DNA of 64,000 bases from DATAUK01 sp036268295 (GCA_036268295.1 DATAUK010000042.1:1-64000); one strand, 5' to 3'; shown: positions 42,663-51,984, numbered from the stretch's first letter. The notes: generated from the sequence alone by a model not told the origin. Numbers and translations: made by a program.

Positions 42663-43504
42663 CTCGTCTCCGCCGGCTGCGCGGTCAGGTCGATGCTCGA
42701 CAGCTCAGAGTCGACGGCGCCCTTGACCAGCTCGGCCTCGTCGGGCAAACCGACCAGCCGCCGCGCCAGCAGCCGGTAGGCCACCGCACCCGGCGTCGAG
42801 CGCGAGGTCCGCATGATCGAGTGCCCGACCGCCGGCGCCTCGGCGAAGCGCACCGACCGCGGGATCGGCGGCTCGAGGACGTCCAGCCCGTAGCGAAGCG
42901 CGACGTCGGCGAGCACAGCGCGGGTGTGGTTCGTCCGGCCGTCGAACAACGTGGGGAGCACGCCACGGACCTGCAGATCCGGATTGGTCAGCCGCTGGAC
43001 GTCGTGCACCGTATCGAGAAGCTGGCCGACGCCTCGATGCGAGAGCGTCTCGCACTGCAGCGGCACGATGACCTCGTCGGCCGCGGTCAGCGCGTTGATG
43101 GTCAGCACACCCAGCGTCGGGGCGCAGTCGACCAGGATCACGTCGTAGCCGTCACGTAGCTCGTCGAGCGCTCGCCGCAGCCCGAACTCCCGGCCGGATC
43201 TGGTCATCAGCATCGCCTCGCAGCCGGCGAGCTCAATCGTCGCCGGCAGGACGTCCGGGCCTTCGGATGCGGTGCGCAGGACCATCCGCGCCGACACCCG
43301 CCCGAGCAGAACGTCATGGATCGAGAGGTCGAGCGAGTCCGGGTCGAGCCCGAGGGAGAACGTCAGGCAGGCCTGCGGATCGAGGTCGACGGCAAGGACC
43401 TTCTTGCCCAGCTCGCTCAGTGCGGTGGCCAACGACGCGACCGTCGTGGTCTTCGCCACGCCACCCTTCTGGTTGGCGATGGCGTACGTGCGGCTGATAG
43501 TCAC
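42659..43504 (-). CDS. ParA/Soj-family ATPase
   Basis: A 281-residue ATPase. The deviant Walker A is NQKGGVAKTTTVASLA; switch motifs are VLAVDLDPQACLT and VILVDCAPTLGVLT. It is of the ParA/MinD superfamily, but lies away from the origin-linked parAB and is the orphan type found near rhlE in mycobacteria (Rv3213c). GTG 43504 is preferred (GGGA 7 nt upstream); the in-frame 43561 start lacks support. Possible role in positioning a cargo or plasmid-like partition; not determinable here. Confidence 0.9.
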   Translation of the reverse strand: MTISRTYAIANQKGGVAKTTTVASLATALSELGKKVLAVDLDPQACLTFSLGLDPDSLDLSIHDVLLGRVSARMVLRTASEGPDVLPATIELAGCEAMLMTRSGREFGLRRALDELRDGYDVILVDCAPTLGVLTINALTAADEVIVPLQCETLSHRGVGQLLDTVHDVQRLTNPDLQVRGVLPTLFDGRTNHTRAVLADVALRYGLDVLEPPIPRSVRFAEAPAVGHSIMRTSRSTPGAVAYRLLARRLVGLPDEAELVKGAVDSELSSIDLTAQPAETR

Positions 43505-43637
43505 AAACAGTCCCGCCAGTGTTGTGGAGCCGACGCCGGTGCTAACGGTGCCGATGCCCAAGCGCCGCCCAGGCTACCGGTACCCTGCCCGCCGTGCCCG
43601 GTCCCGCAAACCCGTCCCAGCCTCGCGCAGGTCACGT

Positions 43638-44498
43638 GTGAGCGTCCCGCGCCATCTCGATCCCGGACCGTTGGTGGCACCCACCCGCGTGATGGCAACC
43701 TCGGGCGAGCTGGCCGCCCTCGTCGCGACGCCCCCGGAGGGCGTCGTACGCCGTCCGGGCGTGCTCGCCGTGCCCGGATACACCGGGAGCAAGGAGGACT
43801 TCCTTCACCTGTTGCCGCTGCTGAGCGCCGCCGGCCATCCGGTCACGGCGATCGACCTGCGCGGCCAGCACGAATCGGGCGGCCCGGAGGACGTGGCGGC
43901 GTACACCGTGGCGGCGCTGGCGGCTGATATCGCGTCGCTGCTCGGTGCCGGCGAGAAGCTGCACCTGGTCGGTCACTCCTTCGGCGGCCTGGTCTGCCGC
44001 GAGGCGGTGCTCGGCGCAGCGCCGGTCCGATCTCTGGCGCTGATCGGCTCAGGTCCGGGCGCACTCGGCGGGACGCGCGGCGGGCTGATCGAGCTGATGC
44101 GGCCGCTGCTCGCCGACGGTGGGGTCGCCGCGGTCTGGGAGGTGTCCGAAGCGCTCGATGCCGAGGACCCGACGAAGGCCAGCCTGCCCGCGGACATCAA
44201 GGACTTCCTGCGCCGGCGGTTTCTCGCCTCACCGAGCGCGGCGCTGCTCGGGATGGGTACGGCGGCGACCACTGCGCCCGACCGCACCGACGAGCTGCGC
44301 CACAGCGGCATCGCCACGCTGGTCGGCTACGGCAGCCTCGACGACGCCTGGTCGCCGGCCGAACAGCGTGAGATGGCCGAACGACTCGGCATCGATCCCG
44401 TGGTGTTCGACGGCGCCGGCCACTCACCCGCGGTCGACGTGCCCGAGGCCGTCGCGGCCGCTCTCGAAACCTTCTGGTCCACGCTCGACCCGACCTGA
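43638..44498 (+). CDS. Alpha/beta hydrolase
   Basis: A 286-residue hydrolase from GTG 43638. The nucleophile elbow is LVGHSFGGLVCREA, the acid region GYGSLDDAWSPA and the catalytic His in DGAGHSPAVD. The N-terminal VLAVPGYTGSKEDFL is the oxyanion region. Divergent from parA. Substrate unknown; the frame extends upstream to 43272 without a supported start. Confidence 0.88.
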   Translation: MSVPRHLDPGPLVAPTRVMATSGELAALVATPPEGVVRRPGVLAVPGYTGSKEDFLHLLPLLSAAGHPVTAIDLRGQHESGGPEDVAAYTVAALAADIASLLGAGEKLHLVGHSFGGLVCREAVLGAAPVRSLALIGSGPGALGGTRGGLIELMRPLLADGGVAAVWEVSEALDAEDPTKASLPADIKDFLRRRFLASPSAALLGMGTAATTAPDRTDELRHSGIATLVGYGSLDDAWSPAEQREMAERLGIDPVVFDGAGHSPAVDVPEAVAAALETFWSTLDPT

Positions 44499-44516
44499 CG
44501 CTGTGACGGCGTTCGG

Positions 44517-45401
44517 TCAATCGACGAGGTCGTCCACGGTCGAGGCGATGTCGCTCGGCAGGCCGGCCCACGGCAGCGTCCGTTGCGGCGACGCCGCCTG
44601 ACCCTCCGGGCAGTGCGCGCGGAAGTCGCACCAGGTGCACAGCTGGCCCGGCCGTGGCGGGAACGCGCTGTCGAGATTTCGCTCGTCGGCGGAGCTGACC
44701 GCTCGCGCCTCGGCTGCCTCGTCGGCGATGTCATGCGCCCGCCCGAGATGGCGGGCAAGGGTGGCTTCGGTGTGTTCCCACACCACGACGTCACCTGAAG
44801 GCAGATGATGGAGCTCGACCCGGGTGCAGGGCAGATGCATCGTGCGCGCCGCGGCGAGTGCGTAGATCGCCAGCGCGAGCGATCCGCGTGCGTCGTCGGT
44901 GCTGAGCACATGCCGGCCGGTCTTGTAGTCGACGACGACTAGCTCTTCACCGCGACGGTCGAGCCGGTCGATCCGCCCGGAGACCGCGAGCCGGTCGGTC
45001 TTCATCGCCACCGTGCGCTCGACGCCGACCGGCTCGTCGGCAGGGTCGAGTAATGCGGTGTAGCGCTCGACCATCTCGGCCGCCCGCTCCCGCCAGTCCT
45101 GAGCCTGGTCATCATCGCGAAATCCCAGTGGCGTCCATCGCTCCCGAACCAGCCGGCCACCCGCGCGCGGCGTACGAGCCGCCTCCGGTAGCAACCACCA
45201 CGAGGCCAGCGCCTGGTGGACTGCGGCACCGACGGTGTTGTGCGCCCACGGCGCACCCTTCGGCGGCATCGGCCGATCGATGTAGGTGAACCGATAGCGG
45301 CGCGGGCAGTCCAGCCACGAGGCAAGCCGTGACGGGGTGCAGGTGAACAACCGCGGCGGCACGACGACGTCGAGCTCACCCTGCGCTTCGCTCATCACCA
45401 T
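44517..45401 (-). CDS. RecB-family PD-(D/E)XK nuclease with probable Fe-S cluster
   Basis: A 294-residue stand-alone nuclease. The N-terminal SWLDCPRRYRFTYI gives the first Cys; the active site has GRIDRLDRRG and VVVDYKTGRHV; the C-terminal LCTWCDFRAHC gives three more Cys, matching the Cas4/AddB 4Fe-4S pattern. No helicase domain is attached. Biological role could be in DNA end processing; no CRISPR or Cas genes are nearby. ATG 45401. Confidence 0.9.
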   Translation of the reverse strand: MVMSEAQGELDVVVPPRLFTCTPSRLASWLDCPRRYRFTYIDRPMPPKGAPWAHNTVGAAVHQALASWWLLPEAARTPRAGGRLVRERWTPLGFRDDDQAQDWRERAAEMVERYTALLDPADEPVGVERTVAMKTDRLAVSGRIDRLDRRGEELVVVDYKTGRHVLSTDDARGSLALAIYALAAARTMHLPCTRVELHHLPSGDVVVWEHTEATLARHLGRAHDIADEAAEARAVSSADERNLDSAFPPRPGQLCTWCDFRAHCPEGQAASPQRTLPWAGLPSDIASTVDDLVD

Positions 45402-45473
45402 CGGCTCAGTCTCGCGGTGAGCATCGCGTCGTGTCGCGACCGACCCGCGGTGCTGTGGACAGCGAGGGAAAGA

Positions 45474-46100
45474 TCACGCCGTCTTCGCGAACGCGATCGC
45501 CGAGTCGGCGACCAGCTGGACCGCGATCGCCGAGAGCAGCAGTCCGGAGATCCGGGTGATCAGCGAGACGCCCGCGTCGCGCAGGACACTGAGCAGGACG
45601 CCGGAGAACCGAAGCGAGAGGTAGAGCACGACATGTACGGCGACGATGCCGGCAGCGATCGCGTCGGCATCGGCAAGTCCGTGTGCGCGGCGGACGAACA
45701 CGATGGTCGCGACGATCGCGCCCGGGCCGGCGAGCAGCGGCGTCCCGAGCGGCACGAACGCGACGTTGACGTCGGGCACTTCGGCATCGCGAGTCTGCTT
45801 GCCGGTCAACAGCTCCAGTGCCACCAGGATCAGCAACAAGCCACCTGCGCCCTGCAACGCCGCAACCGAGATATCGAGATAGCGCAGGATCTGCTGACCG
45901 AACAACGCGAACGCCGCGATCACCGAGATCGCGACGAGGACCGCTTGCCAAGCCTGCCGGTTTCGGGCTTTCCGTGACCGGCCGCTGGTCAGCGCCAAAA
46001 ACAGCGGCACGGTGCCGATCGGGTCCATGATCACCAGAAGCGTTACGAAAACCTCGGTGAACAAGCGAGCATGGAACGCGACGTGGTGCACGAGGCTCAA
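45474..46100 (-). CDS. MarC-family integral membrane protein
   Basis: A 208-residue protein with about six membrane segments (EVFVTLLVIMDPIGTVPLFL, ALQGAGGLLLILVALELLTG, GIVAVHVVLYLSLRFSGVLL and GLLLSAIAVQLVADSAIA). The MDPIGTVPLF and AFVPLGTPLLAGPGAI motifs are diagnostic of MarC/YchE proteins, whose substrate is unknown. It is 50 nt downstream of a DUF6758 gene and 72 nt upstream of the RecB-type nuclease, all on the minus strand. Confidence 0.9.
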   Translation of the reverse strand: MSLVHHVAFHARLFTEVFVTLLVIMDPIGTVPLFLALTSGRSRKARNRQAWQAVLVAISVIAAFALFGQQILRYLDISVAALQGAGGLLLILVALELLTGKQTRDAEVPDVNVAFVPLGTPLLAGPGAIVATIVFVRRAHGLADADAIAAGIVAVHVVLYLSLRFSGVLLSVLRDAGVSLITRISGLLLSAIAVQLVADSAIAFAKTA

Positions 46101-46150
46101 TGCTACGGACCATCAGCGAAATGCCAGTATTCCCAACCCGATTCCGACCC

Positions 46151-46795
46151 CTATATCGCTTCGGGCAGCGCGGACAACCGCGGCGAGAGCGACCCGAACT
46201 CCAGGTCGAGATCCACCGGCCCGTCGCGCGCGTCGACCAGTGAGATCTCGTCGTACATCAGGACGCCGGCCGACGCCGGCCACAGCACCGCCCACAGCCA
46301 CAGCCCCTTGGCCTCACCGACGAACACCGCGCGATCACCCTGGACCGGCACGCTCCACAGTGCGGTCGGATGCGAGGCGGCAAACACCTTTGCATGCGCC
46401 GGTCCCGCGTCGAAGCCGGCACCGGGGTCGGACCCGGCGAGACCGGCGTGACGCGAACCGAGTCCGACGCCTGGCTCCTCGGCCACGATCATCAGATCGG
46501 CGGCGCCGCCGAGCGGGCTCGGCCCGGACAGACAGGTCGCGATCGCGCAGGCACCGGTCCGCTCGTCGCCGGCATACCCGACACCGCTGCACACCCAGCC
46601 GCGCGGCAGGCCGCGCGGCATCCAGACCGGCACCACCGCGCGTCCGACGATGTGCTCGACCGCGTCGGCACCGAGGTGGGTCAGCACGAGATAAGGGTGC
46701 ACAGTGCCGTGGCGCGGGCACTCCCACGCGCTCGACCACAACCCCGGAGCGCGCAGCTCGGCTCCGCACCGAGGGCACATCGGCTCCTGATGCAC
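46151..46795 (-). CDS. DUF6758-type protein with N-terminal zinc ribbon
   Basis: A 214-residue protein. The N-terminus has CPRCG and a further Cys/His pair in WECPRHGTVH, a zinc-ribbon-like start. The remainder includes PVWMPRGLPRGWVCSGVGYAGD and EISLVDARDG. I believe it matches DUF6758, found near MarC genes in actinobacteria. Function unknown. ATG 46795 (an ATG at 46780 is possible). Confidence 0.72.
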   Translation of the reverse strand: MHQEPMCPRCGAELRAPGLWSSAWECPRHGTVHPYLVLTHLGADAVEHIVGRAVVPVWMPRGLPRGWVCSGVGYAGDERTGACAIATCLSGPSPLGGAADLMIVAEEPGVGLGSRHAGLAGSDPGAGFDAGPAHAKVFAASHPTALWSVPVQGDRAVFVGEAKGLWLWAVLWPASAGVLMYDEISLVDARDGPVDLDLEFGSLSPRLSALPEAI

Positions 46796-46955
46796 ACCGC
46801 AACGCTCGACTCGATCGGGCCCGCCGTCAATAGGCCAGCCGCGTTGAATCGATCATTTCTCACTAGTCGGACAAATACCCGGGAACCGCCAAAGACCCAG
46901 TTTGCAACGCCGGAGATGGCTAGTCTCAGCCCAACCTCTGGGGATGGGGACGGTC
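46796..46955. other. Intergenic promoter region between divergent genes
   Basis: Divergent starts at 46795 and 46956 flank this stretch. A TTTGCAA and TAGTCT pair at 46901-46926 is spaced 13 nt apart, too short for a standard promoter, so none is called. No other structure was seen. Confidence 0.3.
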
Positions 46956-49337
46956 ATGGGCTTGAGATCACAGCCAGCTCGGCTGCTTCGTGGCGCAATG
47001 ACGGTGGCGGTCATCGCCGGCTCGCTGGCGCTGATCGGCGTGGCTCCGGCGAGCGCGGCGGGCAACGGCGTCTACGTCGCGTGCGGCGACTACGACACCA
47101 GCGCGACCGCGACCGGATCGGGGTGCGAGACGCTGAGCCAGGCGCTGAGTGACGCCCTGACCTTCGGATCTGAGTTCGCCAGCCCGGCGACCATCGAGCT
47201 GATGCCCGGTGGCTACTGTGCGCGCACCCTTGATGAGGACTCGCGCCGATTGACGCTGGTGGGAATCGGAGCCGCCGGACTGGCAAACCCGACCTCGTTC
47301 AGCGGACCGGAGGCGGCACTCACCAGCTTCGGCTGGGATCCGAACTGCACCGGACCGGCGCCGGCGTACGCGCTTGCCGTGCCGGACCACAGCAGCCAGC
47401 TCGAGGGCGATCTGTACCTCGAGAACCTTGCCGTCGACGGATCGGCCACCGGCGCGCCGGCCAACGGGATCTACTCGAACAACGCCGGTCTGACATTGCA
47501 GAACGTCCTCGCCGAGAACTTCACGTCGGGTACCGGTTTGACCTTCACGGCGAGCGGCGTTTTTGTCAGCCAGCAGCTTGCCCAGATGGGCGTGAGCACC
47601 AGCGCGTTCGTCGACAACCAAACCGGCGTGGACTTCGGCGTCGAGGGCTCGATCGACGAGAGCACGATCGCCGGCAACACCGGAGTCGGACTGAAGGTTG
47701 CGGGCGCCATGCATCTCGACAACGACACCATCAGCCACAACGGGACCGGCGTTGCACCAGTGGGGGGCAGCACGGTCCAGATGGACAACTCGATCGTCGG
47801 CGACAACACCACCGACTGCTCGACAACCAGCGGCATGGAGCCGGGAGGAGTGGGTGGCGCCAACGGCAACAACCTGCTGACCGCGAGCTGCGAAAGTGTG
47901 AGCAACCCGGTTGCGACGGACATCACGTTGTCCCCGGACACCGTCGCCGCCGTCGCTGACAACGGCGGACCGACGCCATCGATGCTGCCGCCAGGCCAAG
48001 CGTCAGGTGGCTCGGACGCCGGTCTGTGCAACTCGGCCGGTACCGATCAGCGCGAATACCGCGAGATGAATTTCGGCGGCCCCTGTGACATCGGGTCGGT
48101 CAACACCGACAACTCAGTTGGAACGGCCGACCCGGAACCCAGCTCCGGGAGCCTCGACTTCGGGGCGGTTCCGACCGACCAGCAGAGCTCCATCGGGATC
48201 GAAATCCAGAACCTCGGCGGCAACCTGATGGGAGTCTCAGGGTTGGCGGTGACCGGAGACACCGCATTCAGTGTCCCGGCAGACAACGACGGCTGCAGCT
48301 ATTTCCTGGTGCGCCCCAACGGCTCCTGCACGATCTACGTGAGCGCGGCTCCGGCAACTCAGGCCGCCGTGACCGGCCAGCTGGTCGTTCACACCACCGC
48401 CGGCGAGATCGACATCCCGCTGAGCGTGACCGGAGCGGAGCCGGTCGGCTCACCGACCCACGTCACGGCCGGTCCCGGGAATCGGAACGTGTCGCTGAGC
48501 TGGACCGCCGCACCAGGTGGCGGACAGACGATCGAGGGCTACGACATCCAGGACTCGACCGACAATGGGTCGACGTGGAACTACCTGACCTTCTCGGACG
48601 CCAGCCCAGCAACAATCACTGACTTGGACAACGGGACGACGTACCTGTTCAGGGTGGCAGCCCAAGACGCTTTCGGCGACGGCCCCTGGTCGGATCCCTC
48701 GACGGCCGTCACGCCGCACGCACCGTTGCCTCACGCCAGCAAATTGACCACGCCGCACGCGGCCACGATCAGGGACGGGGCGAAAGTCACCCTGTCGACG
48801 ACGCTCGCCGACTCGACGACGCACAGCCCGCTGGCCGGAGCGACCGTGACGCTGCTGGGGCGGTCCGGGTCAGGCCCGTTCACCACAGTCGCGACGGCGT
48901 TCACCGACGGCCAGGGCAAGGCCGGCGCGAGCGTGCATCCGGGCGTCAACAGCCAGTACAAGTGGTCCTACGCCGGCACGAGCGGCCACGCCGCCACGAC
49001 GACCGCTGCGGTCGCCGTCTCGGTCGCACAGGTGGTGCACGCCGCGTTGTCCGCCTCGCACGTCAAGGCACATAAGCGGGCAAGGATCTATGGCACGGTG
49101 TCACCGAGTGAGACCGGAAAGTCGGTGGCTCTCCAGGAGCTGCTCAAAGGAAAGTGGAAGACGCTCACGACCGCCACGATCAAGCGGCAGAAGCTGCCGA
49201 ACGGCAAGAAGACGGTGGGTTTCCTCCTGTCGGTCAAGCCGGTGAAGAAGGGAACCGAGACGCTTCGAGTCTCTCGGTCGGCCACCTCGGCGAACGTGGC
49301 CGGGGTGTCGCAGCGGCTGAAGCTCAAGGTCACCTGA
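46956..49337 (+). CDS. Secreted multidomain protein with parallel-beta-like region and fibronectin type III domain
   Basis: A 793-residue exported protein. The signal peptide is LLRGAMTVAVIAGSLALIGV with AxA processing near ASAAG. About residues 40-380 are a repetitive Asn/Gly/Thr-rich region reminiscent of a beta-helix (IDESTIAGNTGVGLKV, LDNDTISHNGTGV, MDNSIVGDN). A DUF1573/Ig-like part follows (SGSLDFGAVPTDQQSSIGIE), then an FN3 domain (GNRNVSLSWTAAPGGGQTIE and GTTYLFRVAAQDAFGDGPWS) and Lys-rich C-terminal Ig-like modules. Probably cell-surface or extracellular. GGGGACGG lies upstream of ATG 46956. Confidence 0.78.
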   Translation: MGLRSQPARLLRGAMTVAVIAGSLALIGVAPASAAGNGVYVACGDYDTSATATGSGCETLSQALSDALTFGSEFASPATIELMPGGYCARTLDEDSRRLTLVGIGAAGLANPTSFSGPEAALTSFGWDPNCTGPAPAYALAVPDHSSQLEGDLYLENLAVDGSATGAPANGIYSNNAGLTLQNVLAENFTSGTGLTFTASGVFVSQQLAQMGVSTSAFVDNQTGVDFGVEGSIDESTIAGNTGVGLKVAGAMHLDNDTISHNGTGVAPVGGSTVQMDNSIVGDNTTDCSTTSGMEPGGVGGANGNNLLTASCESVSNPVATDITLSPDTVAAVADNGGPTPSMLPPGQASGGSDAGLCNSAGTDQREYREMNFGGPCDIGSVNTDNSVGTADPEPSSGSLDFGAVPTDQQSSIGIEIQNLGGNLMGVSGLAVTGDTAFSVPADNDGCSYFLVRPNGSCTIYVSAAPATQAAVTGQLVVHTTAGEIDIPLSVTGAEPVGSPTHVTAGPGNRNVSLSWTAAPGGGQTIEGYDIQDSTDNGSTWNYLTFSDASPATITDLDNGTTYLFRVAAQDAFGDGPWSDPSTAVTPHAPLPHASKLTTPHAATIRDGAKVTLSTTLADSTTHSPLAGATVTLLGRSGSGPFTTVATAFTDGQGKAGASVHPGVNSQYKWSYAGTSGHAATTTAAVAVSVAQVVHAALSASHVKAHKRARIYGTVSPSETGKSVALQELLKGKWKTLTTATIKRQKLPNGKKTVGFLLSVKPVKKGTETLRVSRSATSANVAGVSQRLKLKVT

Positions 49338-49729
49338 CGGCGCCGTCGAGCCCGACCGAGCCGGTCGTTTGCGCCGGCGCGGTGATCCGCGACGACGGCC
49401 GGCTCCTCATGGTCCGCCGCGGTCAACCGCCCGCGGTCGGCACCTGGTCACTGCCCGGCGGCCACGTCGAAGCCGGCGAGACACTCGCCGAGGCGGCTGC
49501 CCGTGAGGTACTCGAGGAGACCGGTCTCGTGGTCGAGGTCGGCGAGCTGATCCAGACCGTCGACGTCTTCGGGTACGTCGTCCACGACTTCGCCGCGACC
49601 GTCATCGGCGGCAGCCTGAAAGCCGGTGACGACGCGAGCGACGTCCGCTGGTGCGAGCCGGCGGCGGTCCCGGCGATGACACTGTCGCCCGGACTGCTCG
49701 ACGAGCTACGCCGGATGCGGGTCCTCTGA
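49334..49729 (+). CDS. Nudix hydrolase with non-ATG start
   Basis: A 131-residue Nudix protein. The full Nudix box GGHVEAGETLAEAAAREVLEETG is present as a 23-position motif (positions about 38-60), with catalytic Glu residues. No ATG, GTG or TTG start fits; the first sensible start is CTG 49334, overlapping the secreted-protein stop, so translation may be coupled. Substrate unknown. Its 3' end overlaps mscL by 24 nt on the opposite strand. Confidence 0.75.
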   Translation: MTAPSSPTEPVVCAGAVIRDDGRLLMVRRGQPPAVGTWSLPGGHVEAGETLAEAAAREVLEETGLVVEVGELIQTVDVFGYVVHDFAATVIGGSLKAGDDASDVRWCEPAAVPAMTLSPGLLDELRRMRVL

Positions 49730-50209
49730 GCCGGCTGCCGTCGTCGGCAGGATCACGGTGCAGAAGGCACATCGCGTCGCGTCGTACGGGATCGAGCTCC
49801 TGCACTCGGGACAGACCTTGGTCTCGGTGTCGCTGTCGGTCGAGGACTTGAACCGGCTCATCAGATGGTTGACCGGCCGGACCACGAAGTAGTAGATGAC
49901 GATGCCGATCAGCAGCAATGACACGAGCGAGTTCAGGAAGTCGCCGTAGAGAAACTTCGAGCCGCCGAGCGTCCAGTACCTGGTCGAGAAGTCCTTGGCG
50001 TTGCCCAGCGGGATCCCGACCAGCGGGGTGATGAAGTCGTTGACGAGTGACTTCACGACCGAGGTGAATGCGGTGCCGATCACGATGCCGATTGCGAGAT
50101 CGACGACATTGCCGCGCAGAATGAAGGTACGGAACCCGGACAGGTCGAGGCGGCGCGAACCCGAACGCACGAGGTTCTCCAACCGGTCGAGTGGATCACT
50201 ATCGCTCAT
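49706..50209 (-). CDS. mscL: Large-conductance mechanosensitive channel (MscL-like) with zinc-ribbon tail
   Basis: A 167-residue protein. The channel core is FRTFILRGNVVDLAIGIVIG (TM1) and the second membrane segment FLNSLVSLLLIGIVIYYFVV. The C-terminus has a CPECRSSIPYDATRCAFC zinc ribbon in place of the usual MscL cytoplasmic helix. The core matches MscL well (E. coli pattern RGNVVDLAVG). The N-terminal 27 residues are extra. ATG 50209. Confidence 0.85.
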   Translation of the reverse strand: MSDSDPLDRLENLVRSGSRRLDLSGFRTFILRGNVVDLAIGIVIGTAFTSVVKSLVNDFITPLVGIPLGNAKDFSTRYWTLGGSKFLYGDFLNSLVSLLLIGIVIYYFVVRPVNHLMSRFKSSTDSDTETKVCPECRSSIPYDATRCAFCTVILPTTAAGSEDPHPA

Positions 50210-50262
50210 GCCCGACGAGGCTAACGTCGCCGGCCGCGCACCCGCGGCAGGCCGCGAGCGAG

Positions 50263-51135
50263 TCAGCCGATCGGGTGGCGGATCCGGCCGTCCGCGATCG
50301 GAACCACGCTGCCGGTGACCCGCGACCCGACCGCGACACCGGCCTCGCACCGCACCACGCAGTCCAGCCGCGACGGTCGCCCTATCTCGAGCCCCTGGTT
50401 GACGATGTAGGGCGTCTCACCGTCCGCGGCGACGTGGCCAGCTGCCGCCAGCCAGACCCCGAGACCGAGTGCGGCTGACCCGGTGGCCGGGTCCTCGGCC
50501 ACGCCGAGCCGGCCGGCGAACACCCGTGCGTGCGCGACGCCGTCGGCGAAGGAAAACACCGAGACGCCGGCCTTGGCATCAAGGTCGGCCAACAGCGTGG
50601 CGTTCGGACGCGCCCGGGCCACCGCATCCGGCTTGGCGTGCACGAACCCGAAGTCGATGCCGACTCCGGCCCAACGCACCGGATCGCCCGCCAGGTCGGC
50701 AGTCGTCAGCCCGATGGCCGCGACAATCGCCGACGGATCCGCAATGACATCGTCGAGGTGTGCCGCACCGCCGGTCAGCGTCACCGAGTCGCCCTCGATC
50801 ACGAGTGGGAGCAACCCGGCGCCGCACTCCTGCACGATCGGGCCGTCGGACACCCGGCCGAGCGAACGCATCACCCATGCGGCGCCGACCGACGGATGTC
50901 CGGCGAATGGCAGCTCAGCGGCCGGCGTGAAGATCCGCAATCGGTAGTTGGCATCGGAGGTCGACGCCGTGATCGGGAACGCGGTCTCGGACAGGTTGAA
51001 CTCGCGCGCGATCCGCTGCATCTGCTCGGTGCTCAGCTCATCGGCCTCGAGGACGACCGCGAGCGGGTTGCCGGCGAAAGCGCGGTCGGTGAAGACGTCG
51101 ACGATCCGGTAGGCGAGCGCGCTCGGCTCACTCAC
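50263..51135 (-). CDS. PhzF-family isomerase/epimerase
   Basis: A 290-residue PhzF-like protein (two-domain DapF fold). Conserved motifs: IVDVFTDRAFAGNPLAVVL, the catalytic Glu in NLSETAFP, RIFTPAAELPFAGHP, and EDPATGSAALGLG. Substrate unknown. GTG 51135 overlaps the stop of the SDR gene (GTGA), so the two are coupled. Confidence 0.9.
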   Translation of the reverse strand: MSEPSALAYRIVDVFTDRAFAGNPLAVVLEADELSTEQMQRIAREFNLSETAFPITASTSDANYRLRIFTPAAELPFAGHPSVGAAWVMRSLGRVSDGPIVQECGAGLLPLVIEGDSVTLTGGAAHLDDVIADPSAIVAAIGLTTADLAGDPVRWAGVGIDFGFVHAKPDAVARARPNATLLADLDAKAGVSVFSFADGVAHARVFAGRLGVAEDPATGSAALGLGVWLAAAGHVAADGETPYIVNQGLEIGRPSRLDCVVRCEAGVAVGSRVTGSVVPIADGRIRHPIG

Positions 51136-51893
51136 GTGATCGTCACCCCGCCATCGACGGCGATCGTCTGACCGGTCACATAGCCGGCGGCGTCGGACGC
51201 CAGCCACACCAACGTTGCGGCTAGCTCCTCAGCTTCGCCGAGCCGGCCGCTGACCATCCGCGGCTTCATCATCTCCAGATAGCTCGGGTCGTACTGGTCG
51301 GTCATCTCGGTCGCGAAGAACCCGGGTGCGAGGCCATTCACCCGGATGCCCTTGCGCACCGTCCACTGCTGGGCGAGGTCGCGGGTCAGCCCGATCAGGC
51401 CGGCCTTCGACGAGGCGTACGCCGCCTGCGGCAGACCAGCGGTCGTCAGCCCGATGACGCTGCTGATGTTGACGATCGACCCACCGCGGGTCGCTGCCCG
51501 GGCGAACGACTGCGCCATCCAGTAGCAGCCATTGAGGTTGATGTCGATCACGGCCCGGAACTGCTCGGGGGTCTCCCGGGTGGCCGGCACCGCGGTACCG
51601 ACTCCGGCGTTGTTGACCAGGATGTCGACGCCACCGAGCTCGTCAACCGCGGCCGCGACCAGAGCCGCGCAGTCCTCCGGCTTGGCGACGTCGGTCGCCA
51701 CCGCGATCGCCCGGCGTCCGAGCGACGCCACCATCTTCCTGGTCTCCTCGAGCTTGTCGACCCGGCGGGCACCGAGCGCCAGATCGGCGCCGGCTTCGGC
51801 GAGCGCACGCGCGAACGCGACACCGAGACCGGACGAGGCGCCGGTGACGATCGCCACCTTGCCGTCGAGGCGAAACATGTCGAGGACAGTCAT
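51132..51893 (-). CDS. Short-chain dehydrogenase/reductase
   Basis: A 253-residue classical SDR. NAD(P)-binding motif VTGASSGLGVAFARAL, NNAGVGTAVP, catalytic Ser in VNISSVIG and Tyr-Lys in AYASSKAGL. It ends in the typical QTIAVDGGVTIT. Likely a 3-oxoacyl or gluconate-type dehydrogenase by similarity; not specific. ATG 51893. Divergent from the MgtE-N gene. Confidence 0.93.
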   Translation of the reverse strand: MTVLDMFRLDGKVAIVTGASSGLGVAFARALAEAGADLALGARRVDKLEETRKMVASLGRRAIAVATDVAKPEDCAALVAAAVDELGGVDILVNNAGVGTAVPATRETPEQFRAVIDINLNGCYWMAQSFARAATRGGSIVNISSVIGLTTAGLPQAAYASSKAGLIGLTRDLAQQWTVRKGIRVNGLAPGFFATEMTDQYDPSYLEMMKPRMVSGRLGEAEELAATLVWLASDAAGYVTGQTIAVDGGVTIT

Positions 51894-51984
51894 GCCGAGG
51901 ACACTAGTGAGTGTTCGATGAACGCTCGTCTCGGAGTGCTCAACGTCCGCGATCTCAGACCCTCGCAGCGGTAACCTCCGGAGC

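Noticed and set aside
44517..45401. Cas4-like nuclease as sign of a CRISPR system
   Set aside because: Fe-S RecB-type nucleases are widespread; no repeats or other cas genes are in the window.
46901..46926. TTTGCAA ... TAGTCT promoter-like pair upstream of the secreted FN3 gene
   Set aside because: The spacing is only 13 nt, too short for a standard promoter.
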